A stretch of 64,000 nucleotides of DNA from Eleftheria terrae. Its GTDB lineage: Bacteria > Pseudomonadota > Gammaproteobacteria > Burkholderiales > Burkholderiaceae_C. Location: NCBI RefSeq assembly GCF_030419005.1, contig NZ_CP106951.1, positions 3,348,001 to 3,412,000 of the forward strand. The letters run 5' to 3'. A program made the translations under genes and the position numbers. Below are positions 1 to 8,466 of this stretch, in pieces; within the stretch, counting starts at the first letter, position 1; the number at the start of each line of letters is the position of its first letter. The notes below the pieces were generated by a model. It searched no databases. It had not been told where the DNA came from and saw only the letters and a program-made list of their open reading frames with translations.

Positions 1-1122
1 GCGGCGCATGGCGTCCGATTCGAATTCGGTCGTGTACCTCTGTATCGGGTAGTGGTCCCAGACATCGAAATACCGGCGGGCCAGCCCCGCGTTGTACCGG
101 CGCTCGGCCTGGGCGTTGGACTGCGCCGCGTCCCGGGCGAAGGCCGGCAGGACTTCTGTCGTTTCAAGGCAGGCAAAGGCAATCTGCCCCCCGGCATAGG
201 AGTCCTGCGTCGGCAGTCCGAAGTAGGTCAGGCCCGCCACCTCCCCAGCACGCTCGATCAAGCGCGCGCCCTCCACCCGGCATCCGTTCCAGGTTCCCGG
301 CGGCCCGCGTCTCAGCAGGGGCGCCGGACGGCCCTGCCAGGGGCCGTCGATGCCCTCTGCGCTCAGCAAGCCCACATCCCAGGCATACAGGCTCGAGCAT
401 CCGTTGTAGAGGATGGAGAACACCGCCCTGCCGTCCGCCTGCAGATGCTGGTACAGGCTGGGATTGGCCTGCCCGTAGGCGTCCCAGGCGCCAGCCGCTG
501 GCTGGTAGATGGGCCGGCCTCCATGGCTCGGCTCCCAGTGCACACCGTCACCGGACTGGGCCATGTAGAGGTGGAAGGCGCCGTTGTCCACGCCTTCGAA
601 CAACATCACCCACCGCCCCTCGATACGGCGCACGAACGGCAGTCCCATGCGGCGAATGCCGAAATCCTTCGGCTTCAGGATCAGCGCTCCGGCATGGCCG
701 AGGTGCCACGAACGAGCATCGACGGACGAAGCCATCCGGAACCCCTGCAAGGTGTCCGGGCTGTAGTAGAGCCGGTAGTGGTCGGGCGCGAGTTGCAGCG
801 CACTGCCGAGCGCAGCATAGGGTCCGTCCTGGAAGACCGGCTCGGGATCGACCCTCCAGCCTTCGGCAGGCCGCCCATGGGCGACACCCACGCAAGTGAC
901 GCCGCCGTGCTCCACCGGCGCGCTTCGCGCATTGAAGAACAAGGTCAGGCGCCCATCACCATCCGCCACGGCTTGGCCGTCCGCGTCGATCAACGGCACC
1001 GGGTCCCGGATGCCGAAGCGCGCCCAGCCGGCTTCCCCGCGCAGACTGAGGTCTGGCCGCTCGCCAAGCGTGGCCCGGCCGTCGGCCCAGGCAGACAGCG
1101 GGCAGCCCGGTAGCCGCCTCAT
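1..1122 (-). CDS. Beta-propeller glycoside-hydrolase-like protein (partial, runs off left edge)
   Basis: An open frame of 374 codons reaches the window edge without a stop, so the C-terminus is missing. Its ATG overlaps the stop of the upstream gene in an ATGA arrangement (1119-1122), which suggests translational coupling. The translation has the repeating blade-like pattern of five-bladed propeller glycosidases of the GH32/GH43/GH130 type: 'PVFQDGPYAALGSALQ', 'YRLYYSPDT', 'GRWVMLFEGVDNG', 'FHLYMAQSGDGVHWEP' and 'VFSILYNGCSS'. No signal peptide is visible. The family is inferred from this pattern; catalytic acids were not assigned. As the last visible gene of the capsule operon it may trim or modify polysaccharide, or bind sugar without hydrolysis. 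It is clearly coding, but its function is uncertain. Confidence 0.65.
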   Translation of the reverse strand, partial: MRRLPGCPLSAWADGRATLGERPDLSLRGEAGWARFGIRDPVPLIDADGQAVADGDGRLTLFFNARSAPVEHGGVTCVGVAHGRPAEGWRVDPEPVFQDGPYAALGSALQLAPDHYRLYYSPDTLQGFRMASSVDARSWHLGHAGALILKPKDFGIRRMGLPFVRRIEGRWVMLFEGVDNGAFHLYMAQSGDGVHWEPSHGGRPIYQPAAGAWDAYGQANPSLYQHLQADGRAVFSILYNGCSSLYAWDVGLLSAEGIDGPWQGRPAPLLRRGPPGTWNGCRVEGARLIERAGEVAGLTYFGLPTQDSYAGGQIAFACLETTEVLPAFARDAAQSNAQAERRYNAGLARRYFDVWDHYPIQRYTTEFESDAMRR

Positions 1123-2231
1123 GCGCCCGCTCCTGCCCCGGGGACCGCTGCATCGACGGCCTGATGCGACGCGCGCTTGGCCGCGATGTAGGCGGCCAGC
1201 CCATGCGCGAGGTGCATGGTGTGCCGGCCAAAAACCATCTCACGCTCGCCCGGCGCTCCCGCACGTCGCAGCACGTCCGCGGCCACCCCGCCGGCACGCG
1301 TCAACCAATGGGCGGACTGGCCCGCCGTGGCCGCCTCGGACAGCACCCGCAGCAATTCGCCCAGCGACCACAGGCGCGCCGGGCGTGCATCCAGCACGAG
1401 CCAGTGAGCGCCGGCATGGCGGGCCCAGCGATGGCCGATCTGTCCGAGTGGCTGGTGCTCCACCACATGCACCACGTCCAGCCACGTCGTCGACGCCGAG
1501 AACTGCGAAAAGGTGGACAGCATGTGCGGCTCGATGTCGTCGGCCGACACCACCGACCGCATGGCGCCAAAAAGATAGGCCTGGTGAAGCAGGTCGACGA
1601 CACCGTTGCCTGCCTCGTAACACCAGCCCGCTCCCGGCATGCGGCACGCCCAGAGGCGGCTCAAGCCCTCGGCAGCTTCCCGCTGCCGCTCGGGACGATG
1701 GTCCAGCAACACCGACCAGGCGACCGCTGCGGCGTTGTAGATCGCACGGCGGATGCCAGGCGAGTAGGCGGGAATCGCATCACCGGTCTGCGCATCGTGT
1801 GCCAGCCACCGGGTGCACCAGCTGTCCAGGCCACGCAAGGCCTGCTCAGCGAGATCCACGACCTCGCGCTCCTGCGGCAGCGCAGCGGCCGCGTCGCACA
1901 AGCCCCGGGTCACCAGCGCCGAAGTGATGAGAAACGGCTCCGTGGCGGGCAGTTCCCGCCAGCTAAAGCCCAGTCCCCAGCTGCAGCCTTCTCCGCCCGG
2001 GGATGGCACGGCCGCCTGCCGTAGGGTCGGCAGGCTCCATCGCAGTCGGCGGCCCGCCACCTCCGCCTTCAGCAGCCCGGTACGCACCAGCGTCGTCACC
2101 GCACTGAGGTACTTGCCGGCAGCCATCGGCTGGAACAGGGCCGCCTCCCAGTAGGCATCGGGGCTGCGACCTTCCGACGCCTCGAACTGCTCCAACAGAC
2201 CCGACAGCAGCGTCCTCAGATCATTGATCAT
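1119..2231 (-). CDS. Hypothetical protein, helical all-alpha polysaccharide-operon protein
   Basis: A 370-residue protein I do not recognise. It is Ala/Leu/Trp-rich and probably almost all alpha-helical. Regularly spaced segments such as 'AIYNAAAVAWSVLLDH' and 'GNGVVDLLHQAYLFGA' resemble the helix pairs of alpha/alpha-toroid carbohydrate enzymes, but I see no diagnostic active-site motif. There is no signal peptide or transmembrane segment. The ATG has a GGGAG Shine-Dalgarno seven bases upstream. It follows the pentapeptide gene after 51 bases and overlaps the propeller gene by four bases. Position implies a role in modifying or controlling the operon's polysaccharide, cytoplasmic unless exported by an unseen route. 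Confidence 0.6.
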   Translation of the reverse strand: MINDLRTLLSGLLEQFEASEGRSPDAYWEAALFQPMAAGKYLSAVTTLVRTGLLKAEVAGRRLRWSLPTLRQAAVPSPGGEGCSWGLGFSWRELPATEPFLITSALVTRGLCDAAAALPQEREVVDLAEQALRGLDSWCTRWLAHDAQTGDAIPAYSPGIRRAIYNAAAVAWSVLLDHRPERQREAAEGLSRLWACRMPGAGWCYEAGNGVVDLLHQAYLFGAMRSVVSADDIEPHMLSTFSQFSASTTWLDVVHVVEHQPLGQIGHRWARHAGAHWLVLDARPARLWSLGELLRVLSEAATAGQSAHWLTRAGGVAADVLRRAGAPGEREMVFGRHTMHLAHGLAAYIAAKRASHQAVDAAVPGAGAGA

Positions 2232-2282
2232 GGCAGTCTCCCGTCTCTCCGGCTCTGGCCGCGCTGCGGACCGCCTTTCGGC

Positions 2283-2912
2283 TCAACCCAGGCCCTTGGC
2301 GCCGTCCACCGAGGCCTCGTCGAGATTGCAGCCCAGCAGTCGGCAGGTCCGAAAGTCCGCATCATTCAAAGCAGCGCGACGAAAGGAGCAACCCCGGAAC
2401 TCCATGCGGGCGAAGGCAGCGCGTGCCATGTCGGCATCGTCGAAATTGCAGGCGGTGAAGCTGCCGTCTCGCAGTTGGCTGCCAGCCAGCGAAGCCCCCG
2501 AGAAATCGCAGGAATGGAACGAGATGCCGGCCAGCTTGATGCCCGGAAGGAACTGGCTGCCCAGCTGCAAGCCAGAAAACACCAGCGGTACCTGGCTCGG
2601 GAACAGCCCTCGGCGGAAACGACGCAGCAGCTCCAGGTGCTGGATCAGGGTGAGCACGTGCCGGTTGCATTCCGCAACGCCGATGCGGCCCTGTGCCAGT
2701 GCCTCGCAGACACGTTGAACCTGGTCGGCCAGCACCTGGCACGCCCACGCTCGGGTGACACGCCCCGCCTCGTAGTGGGCCGTGACGATGCGCACCGTCT
2801 CGAACATCTGTATGGCCGACCACTCGCCGTCAGGCAAGGTCTCGACCGTCAGGGCCGCGTCCAGTGACTGGCTCAGCAACTGCGCTTTCGCCAGGCGAGT
2901 GATCATGCGCAT
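2283..2912 (-). CDS. Pentapeptide-repeat protein
   Basis: A 209-residue protein. The N-terminal ~115 residues are helical and unassigned. From about residue 130 there is a run of A(D/N)LXX-like pentapeptides ('CDFSGASLAGSQL', 'CNFDDADMARAAF', 'CSFRRAALNDADF', 'CNLDEASVDGA') that should form a short right-handed quadrilateral beta-helix. Such folds usually act as binding scaffolds, so no reaction is proposed. Two starts are possible. ATG 2912 has GGGAG six bases upstream and overlaps the glycosyltransferase by ten bases. ATG 2906 forms an ATGA overlap with its stop but has a poorly spaced ribosome-binding site. I chose 2912. It is an unusual member of a polysaccharide operon. Confidence 0.7.
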   Translation of the reverse strand: MRMITRLAKAQLLSQSLDAALTVETLPDGEWSAIQMFETVRIVTAHYEAGRVTRAWACQVLADQVQRVCEALAQGRIGVAECNRHVLTLIQHLELLRRFRRGLFPSQVPLVFSGLQLGSQFLPGIKLAGISFHSCDFSGASLAGSQLRDGSFTACNFDDADMARAAFARMEFRGCSFRRAALNDADFRTCRLLGCNLDEASVDGAKGLG

Positions 2913-4519
2913 TGAAGGCTCCCGTACGCCGCTTGCAGGCGTTTGCTGTAGAGATCCCAGTTATCGGACGCGATGAACTCCAGGCACCTTGCCCGCGCCG
3001 CGAGCAGCATCTCCGGCGTCAAGGCGTTGACAGCCGCGCCGATGGCCTTCGGTGACAAGGGGTCCGGCAGGAACCAACCGATCTCGTTCGGCTCAATGAT
3101 GCGGCGCAATTCCGGAAAGGGGCTGGCGATGATGGGGACCCCGGCGTTCGGATACTCCCACAGCTTGTTCGGCGTGCAGAACCAGTGGTTCAACCCGACG
3201 TTTTCGTACGGGATGGCACCCAAGGTAGCGCCCGCGGTCCACAGCGGCAGTTCCCGCTGCGGCACCTTGGGGACGAAGCGGATGCGTTGCTCCAGCTCCG
3301 GAGCACGGGTGCATAGGGCATCGGCAGCGCGCCGCAGTTCCGTTTCCAGGCGGCCCCAGCCCATGAAAACCAGCGTCCAGTCTTCCGTCAGGTACTCGCT
3401 GGACAACAGCAGAGGCAACAAGCCGCGCTTTGGTGCGTAGCCGCCCTGGTAGATCAGGATGCGCCTGGAGCGGTCGAGCCGCGCCACTTCGTGCAAGCGA
3501 CCGTCATAGTCGAACAGCGGGGCGCGGGGAGCGGCGTTCTTGACCACGATCGCCCGCGGGAAACCGGGGTAATTGGTGCGGTAGTAGTTGGCGATGCTCT
3601 CGTTGATCGTCACGAAGGTGTCTGCATCGTCCTGGTGTTTGCGCATCACCTTGCCATTGATCTCGGCCAGCTCGTCCTCCGACTGTGCCAGGTGGTCATA
3701 CACCTCGTGGGCGTCGAACACCAGCCTGCAGCCGTGCCGTCGCTTGTATTCCGCGCACACCGCCAAGGCGGTGACATCGTGTGCATGGATGACATCGGGT
3801 CTTTCCGATTCAAGCACACGGCGAATGCGCGATTCGCGTGCCCAGATCGTCTTCCACCGGCGCAGCGAGGCAGCGGTCAACGCGCGCTGCAGGCCGGACA
3901 TCAAGGGTCGTGGCTGGACGCGGTGCCACCAGTTGGCATGGCGCCGCCTTGCGGCTGGGGGGCGGCGCTCCCGTGCCAGCTCGGCTGCGGGGCTCGGCAC
4001 GGCGTCCGGTGGAACCACCGGTGCCGCACGGCTACGGTGGTACTTCTCGAGTTCGGCCTGGTACTTCAGTGCTTCGTCGTTTTCACGTTTGCTGATGCTC
4101 TTGAAGGAGCGTCGCCGCCGCACATAAGAGCGACCCAATCCCGCCAATGCCAACCCGGCGCTCAAGGTCAGCACGATCATGAGAGACCGGTGCCATGTCA
4201 GCCAGGACAGCACCGCAGCGGTGAGCTGCGGCCAACGCGCCGCGAGTTCCACGATACCCCAGTAGAGCAGGGCTGCAGCCGCCACCAGCAGGAGTGCCAT
4301 GCCCGCGTACGCCCATGGCACAGGTCGCATGACGGCACTGTTCCAGGCCACGCGGCGGATGGCGACTCCGTTCTCCAGGACATCAATCGGTCGACGGTTG
4401 TTGGCGTCCTGGATGCCGAGGATCACCACGTCATGTCCCAGGTCACGGATGGCCTGCGCCTCCTTCAGCACCCTGGCGTCGTGGGACACCGAGTTGAACA
4501 CTACCTTGCAAACCTTCAT
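2903..4519 (-). CDS. Membrane-anchored family GT4 glycosyltransferase
   Basis: A 538-residue retaining glycosyltransferase of the GT-B fold. The N-terminus 'VVFNSVSHDARVLKEA' is the first Rossmann element of GT4 enzymes; 'PDVIHAHD' and 'LVFDAHEVYDH' belong to the acceptor domain. The donor domain has 'LIYQGGYAPKRGLLPLL' and a C-terminal nucleotide-sugar region 'NKLWEYPNAGVPIIASPFPE'. Between the first beta/alpha units and 'DVIHAHD' lies an insertion of ~165 residues with two hydrophobic segments (about residues 68-95 and 110-130) and a basic linker, so the enzyme should be held at the inner membrane. A GTG at 4558 would add 13 non-homologous residues, so ATG 4519 is preferred. It probably adds a sugar to the capsule repeat or its carrier; the donor is unknown. 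Confidence 0.85.
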   Translation of the reverse strand: MKVCKVVFNSVSHDARVLKEAQAIRDLGHDVVILGIQDANNRRPIDVLENGVAIRRVAWNSAVMRPVPWAYAGMALLLVAAAALLYWGIVELAARWPQLTAAVLSWLTWHRSLMIVLTLSAGLALAGLGRSYVRRRRSFKSISKRENDEALKYQAELEKYHRSRAAPVVPPDAVPSPAAELARERRPPAARRRHANWWHRVQPRPLMSGLQRALTAASLRRWKTIWARESRIRRVLESERPDVIHAHDVTALAVCAEYKRRHGCRLVFDAHEVYDHLAQSEDELAEINGKVMRKHQDDADTFVTINESIANYYRTNYPGFPRAIVVKNAAPRAPLFDYDGRLHEVARLDRSRRILIYQGGYAPKRGLLPLLLSSEYLTEDWTLVFMGWGRLETELRRAADALCTRAPELEQRIRFVPKVPQRELPLWTAGATLGAIPYENVGLNHWFCTPNKLWEYPNAGVPIIASPFPELRRIIEPNEIGWFLPDPLSPKAIGAAVNALTPEMLLAARARCLEFIASDNWDLYSKRLQAAYGSLQCA

Positions 4520-4573
4520 GTCGGTGAAGCCCTTATCGCCCCCGCCTGGCAGAGGCACTGTTGAGATTCGCTT

Positions 4574-5923
4574 TCAGGACAGGGTGCGCAGCTTGCGGAC
4601 CGGCTGTGTCAAATAGGATTCCACTCGTTCGAAGAACTTGTCTCCGTCGAAATGAGCGTGTGAGAACTTCTCGGCGGGAAGGAAAGGCAGCTCCGGCCAT
4701 CCCGCGACATATTCACTCCAGCGCAAGGCATACTCCTTGAACATCTCCTCGCCGGTACAGTGATATAGCGAAGCAAGGTCCATGATGTGAACGAAATGGT
4801 AGGAGTTGTAGGTCTTGTTTCCCTGCCCCTTGAGTGATTTCTTGAAGTTCGTCGGGTAGGCAAAAAGGTTTCTGTCGTCCCATGGAAGCGGAACGGCGAT
4901 TTCATGCCGCCCCGGGGCGACATTCAACTCCGCGACCTGTCTCCATCGTTTTGTCGGCATCCCGGTCGACAACGGGTCGTAGTCTCCGTCCCCCACAAAG
5001 ACGGTGATCGTGCACGCACCATGCAGGTCCAATTCGCAACTGAACAGGTTCTCGACCGGAAAGGAAATCAGGCTCTGCAGTACATTGAACTGCAGGATCC
5101 TCCCCTCGCTCCTCTCGAGATAGTTTCCCCAACGGCCGCCGGCCTTGGCGTTGAGTTCCCCTTGGCGGGGCGTTTGCGACGGAATCGTCATGGTGAAGCT
5201 TTTGACCGTCGCGCCGACAGCCTTCGAGAGAACCAGCCGGACGCGGGTGAATCCCGTCAGCTGGTAACGCGAGTTCTTGATGAAACCCGCGTCGTACAAG
5301 GGCAGCAGCCGCTTCACCGCCCGCAGGTTATTGATGACGAACGGTTCGAAGCCGGGGAGCCGTTCCAGTGATTCGCCGCCCTCAAGAAGAAGACGCAGCA
5401 TCGTCAGCCAGCCGTTCAGCGTGTAAAGCGGTGGGTCATACGGATACTCCTCCACAACCCATCCAAAGTCGTGCTCGAGCAGCGGCCCGCCGTCCTGCAG
5501 AGGTACAGCGAGGCTATTGAAAAACGAGGCTGCCTGCTCGGAATACCCGTCAGCGACCGTCTGCAGCGCCGACAGGGCCCGCACGAACCATGCTTGCGTC
5601 AGGCCTGAATAGAATCTTCTCGGCATTTCGGACAGTCCGCTGCCAGGTTCATACCAGTACACCAGGCTGCCATGGCTATACGGACTCGCCAGCGCCAGAG
5701 CCTTGTCGGCCACATCCCTGGCAGACTCGATCGCTTCTGGCATCCTGGCCTTACCGGCCGCGTCGACAAAGTCCTTGATGAGATATGCCGCGAGAATGGG
5801 ATGAAAGACAGTCCTGTCCGCGTCCACCCGCTTCATCGGCACGCCCTCTGGAGAGAAGCAGAGCCCGTAATACCTGTACAGCTGCTGCCGAGGTTCCGAG
5901 AGAAGGCCTAGGTTGATTGACAT
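4574..5923 (-). CDS. D-glucuronyl C5-epimerase-like protein
   Basis: A 449-residue protein resembling the C-terminal domain of D-glucuronyl C5-epimerases. The helical (alpha/alpha) part includes 'YSGLTQAWFVRALSAL', a Tyr/Glu-rich 'GWVVEEYPYDPPLYTLNGW' stretch and 'YNSYHFVHIMDLASLYH'. The family uses tyrosine and acidic residues to invert C5 of uronic acids in a finished polymer. A beta-rich insertion ('FPVENLFSCELDLHGACTI') sits between residues ~230 and ~350. No signal peptide is evident, so it would act on lipid-linked polymer in the cytoplasm. It follows the methyltransferase and precedes the glycosyltransferase in the same operon. Since the operon makes a diacetamido-uronic acid, epimerisation of that sugar is a natural guess but unproven. 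Confidence 0.65.
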   Translation of the reverse strand: MSINLGLLSEPRQQLYRYYGLCFSPEGVPMKRVDADRTVFHPILAAYLIKDFVDAAGKARMPEAIESARDVADKALALASPYSHGSLVYWYEPGSGLSEMPRRFYSGLTQAWFVRALSALQTVADGYSEQAASFFNSLAVPLQDGGPLLEHDFGWVVEEYPYDPPLYTLNGWLTMLRLLLEGGESLERLPGFEPFVINNLRAVKRLLPLYDAGFIKNSRYQLTGFTRVRLVLSKAVGATVKSFTMTIPSQTPRQGELNAKAGGRWGNYLERSEGRILQFNVLQSLISFPVENLFSCELDLHGACTITVFVGDGDYDPLSTGMPTKRWRQVAELNVAPGRHEIAVPLPWDDRNLFAYPTNFKKSLKGQGNKTYNSYHFVHIMDLASLYHCTGEEMFKEYALRWSEYVAGWPELPFLPAEKFSHAHFDGDKFFERVESYLTQPVRKLRTLS

Positions 5924-5965
5924 CGATTCAAGCCTGCTTGTTCGAGCCGCACATGCCGGAACCGG

Positions 5966-7309
5966 CTATGCCGGCTTGCGCACATACCGGATCAGGGGGT
6001 GCCGCTTGCCGTCTTCTGCCGTCGCCGGTGCGCCGCTGGAAGGAAATGCCCGTTGCACCGCCCCGAATGCGTCGAGGTAGGCCTCCAGTTCCTCAACATG
6101 GAACATGATGTCCCCATCCGTGCCATTCAGCAGCGTGGGCGGGTGCGTGTTTTCCAGCACCAGCAGCATGCCGCCGGGTTCAAGCGCTTCCCAGGCTGCG
6201 GAGAGCGTCTGGGGCAACAGGTCCCGCCGGGCGTAGAGCAACATGTGGACAAAGGCAATGACCGAGAACTGGCGGTCATAGGAAAACCCGTCGCAGGCCG
6301 CGTTCCAGACATACATCTTGTCCAGGAGGCGATCTTCGTAGTGATTGAAGAGATGGTTGGCGTTGATCAGCGGCACCACATCGATTTCGCAACACACTGC
6401 CAGCGACAGCATCTCGGGCAGATCAAGCAGCAGCTGCGCGGTGAGCAGCCCGGCATTGCCGCCATGCTCCAGGAATGAGAGGTCCTTCCGATCCGGATAG
6501 CTGCGCTTCAGCAGTGCGCCAATGCCCGCCGCCTTGTAGAGCGTGCCTGGAATGAGGTAGTTCTCCCACGATTCCTGGTACTGCTTGAACTTGGCGCCAT
6601 GGACCTCCCAGTTCCAGGCATAGGAAATCCCTTCCAGCTTCTCCGCCGCAATGTCGACCGGCTGTGGTGCCACCGGCGAAGCCCGGACCTGTGCCACGAT
6701 GTCGGAAATGATCTTGCGCGGCAGACGCTTCGGCGCGAGATCAAGTGGCGCCCCGGGGTACAGCAGGCGTCGCATGACCGCTGATGCCATTTCGGCCGAC
6801 TTGCCCACCATCAACCCGCCAGTGACGTTCGCCTCGACGATATTTCCCCTTTGGTTGTAATACCAGCCCAGGATGGACTTGTCTTCCGGCACCCGCCTTT
6901 TCTTCGCTCGATAGACGAGAAAGTGGTCATGCGTTTCGTCGGGGGGGCCGAGGGCCATGTCGAGTCCCGCCCGGTCCAAGCGTCCTTCGCTCTCCAGCTC
7001 ACACAAAAGTTCTTGCTCGACGAAGAGCCGCCCGCCGTCGGCCACGGCGTTCATTGCGCGTGCGAGCAGGTCGAAGGAGGTACTCGACCGATAGAGAGGA
7101 ACCGAGGCATGCAAGTAGACCGTGTCGTATGCCGCGCGCTGCAGGGGAAAGTACAGGTCATAGACCTGCTCCTTCTCATAAGAAAAGACCGATTGCCGGA
7201 CCCGTTTGCTGAAGATCGCGTCCCACTTCAAAGCGGTGTGCGTCATCTCCTGCAGTCGCAGCCTGGCTTGGTCCACGGTACGTTCGTCAGCGGTCAGTAT
7301 TGCGTGCAT
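5966..7309 (-). CDS. SAM-dependent methyltransferase-like protein, two-domain
   Basis: A 447-residue protein. The C-terminal half has a class I methyltransferase pattern: glycine-rich motif I 'FLEHGGNAGLLTAQLL', an acidic residue after beta 2 ('VCCEIDVVP'), 'FSVIAFVHMLLYARRDLLP' as motif IV, and 'ALEPGGMLLVLEN' as post-motif. The N-terminal half contains 'AMNAVADGGRLFVEQE', which looks like a second, degenerate Rossmann end. The frame stays open to 7519, but the upstream part overlaps wbpI and reads as non-coding. ATG 7309 has AAGGA six bases upstream and is chosen. It probably methylates a capsule sugar or chain end; the acceptor is unknown. Confidence 0.7.
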   Translation of the reverse strand: MHAILTADERTVDQARLRLQEMTHTALKWDAIFSKRVRQSVFSYEKEQVYDLYFPLQRAAYDTVYLHASVPLYRSSTSFDLLARAMNAVADGGRLFVEQELLCELESEGRLDRAGLDMALGPPDETHDHFLVYRAKKRRVPEDKSILGWYYNQRGNIVEANVTGGLMVGKSAEMASAVMRRLLYPGAPLDLAPKRLPRKIISDIVAQVRASPVAPQPVDIAAEKLEGISYAWNWEVHGAKFKQYQESWENYLIPGTLYKAAGIGALLKRSYPDRKDLSFLEHGGNAGLLTAQLLLDLPEMLSLAVCCEIDVVPLINANHLFNHYEDRLLDKMYVWNAACDGFSYDRQFSVIAFVHMLLYARRDLLPQTLSAAWEALEPGGMLLVLENTHPPTLLNGTDGDIMFHVEELEAYLDAFGAVQRAFPSSGAPATAEDGKRHPLIRYVRKPA

Positions 7310-7364
7310 GTGCTGTCCTTGCAGTTGGGCCTCGACTTCGGGGCTGCGGCGCGGGGCGCCTTCT

Positions 7365-8459
7365 TCAGGCCTGGGCGGCCAGCCTGGTGACGATCGACGC
7401 ACCCGCATTCCCGTCGCCATACAGCGGCGGGCGGGGCGGCAGCACGCCGTTCGTGAACGCGGTGACAGCCTCAAGGATGGCGTCGCACCGGGCCCCGGCA
7501 AGGCGGTTCCAGCCGGCATGAACGGTCTCGACCCATTCGGTTTCGTCCCGCATCGTCACGCAGGGAACGCCATAAAAGTACGCCTCCTTCTGCACGCCAC
7601 CTGAGTCGGTGACGATGAGCCGGGCAGCTCTTTCAAGGCAGACCATCTCGAGGAAGGAAACCGGGTCGCACACGCGCACGCCTGGCAGCAGTGCAATCTG
7701 CTGGGACTGGAGCGTCTTCCTGGTCCGAGGGTGCAAAGGCAGCACGACCGGCATCAGCTTCGACAGCTCGTTCAGTGCATCCGCAATGCCGCACAGCCTC
7801 AACGGATCGTCCGTGTTCTCCGCGCGATGGCAAGTCGCCAGCACGTATTCGCCCGCCTTCAGCTGCAGGCGATTCAGCACCGCGGCATCGGCGGCGGCCC
7901 TGTCGCCGTAGAACATCGCCGCGTCGTACATGACATCACCGACGTGGAATACGCCTTCGGCCATCCCTTCGCGGCGCAGGTTGGCAACTGCCTGTGCAGT
8001 GGGGCACAACAGCAGGGACGAGATCCGGTCTGCCACGATCCGGTTCACCTCCTCGGGCATCCGCATGTTGAACGATCGCAGGCCAGCCTCGACGTGTGCC
8101 ACCGGAATATGCAGCTTCACGGCAGCCAGCGCGCCGGCCAGCGTCGAATTGGTGTCCCCATAGACCAACACCCACTCGGGCTGCTCTTCGAGCAATACCG
8201 CTTCCAGTTGCTCCAGCATGCGGCCGGTCATCTGGCCGTGCCCGCCTCCATGGATGCTCAGGTGGTGCTTCGGCGCCGGTATCGACAGCTCATCGAAGAA
8301 GGTCTGCGACATGTTGTGATCGAAGTGCTGCCCGGTATGGACGATGACCTCCTCGATCGCCCGCCGGGGCCGCCCCTCGTTGTGATGCGCAATCGCCCGC
8401 GACACCGCGGCCGCCTTGATGAACTGCGGGCGGGCGCCCACCACCGTCAGGATCTTCAT
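7365..8459 (-). CDS. wbpI: UDP-GlcNAc3NAcA 2-epimerase (WbpI-type; WecB superfamily)
   Basis: A 364-residue member of the UDP-GlcNAc 2-epimerase superfamily: N-terminal 'VVGARPQFIKAAAVSRAI', 'YGDTNSTLAGALAAVKL', 'HVEAGLRSFNMRMPEE' and C-terminal 'VTDSGGVQKEAYFYGVPC' followed by 'MRDETEWVET'. The last motif is typical of WbpI-type enzymes rather than of WecB, which carries a TERPE-like sequence. The predicted reaction is C2 epimerisation of UDP-2,3-diacetamido-2,3-dideoxy-glucuronic acid to the manno form, the last step of UDP-ManNAc3NAcA synthesis. The four preceding enzymes lie just upstream in pathway order except that wbpD precedes wbpE. Substrate assignment rests on that context; WecB activity on UDP-GlcNAc is the alternative. 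Confidence 0.85.
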   Translation of the reverse strand: MKILTVVGARPQFIKAAAVSRAIAHHNEGRPRRAIEEVIVHTGQHFDHNMSQTFFDELSIPAPKHHLSIHGGGHGQMTGRMLEQLEAVLLEEQPEWVLVYGDTNSTLAGALAAVKLHIPVAHVEAGLRSFNMRMPEEVNRIVADRISSLLLCPTAQAVANLRREGMAEGVFHVGDVMYDAAMFYGDRAAADAAVLNRLQLKAGEYVLATCHRAENTDDPLRLCGIADALNELSKLMPVVLPLHPRTRKTLQSQQIALLPGVRVCDPVSFLEMVCLERAARLIVTDSGGVQKEAYFYGVPCVTMRDETEWVETVHAGWNRLAGARCDAILEAVTAFTNGVLPPRPPLYGDGNAGASIVTRLAAQA

Positions 8460-8466
8460 GGCGTCC

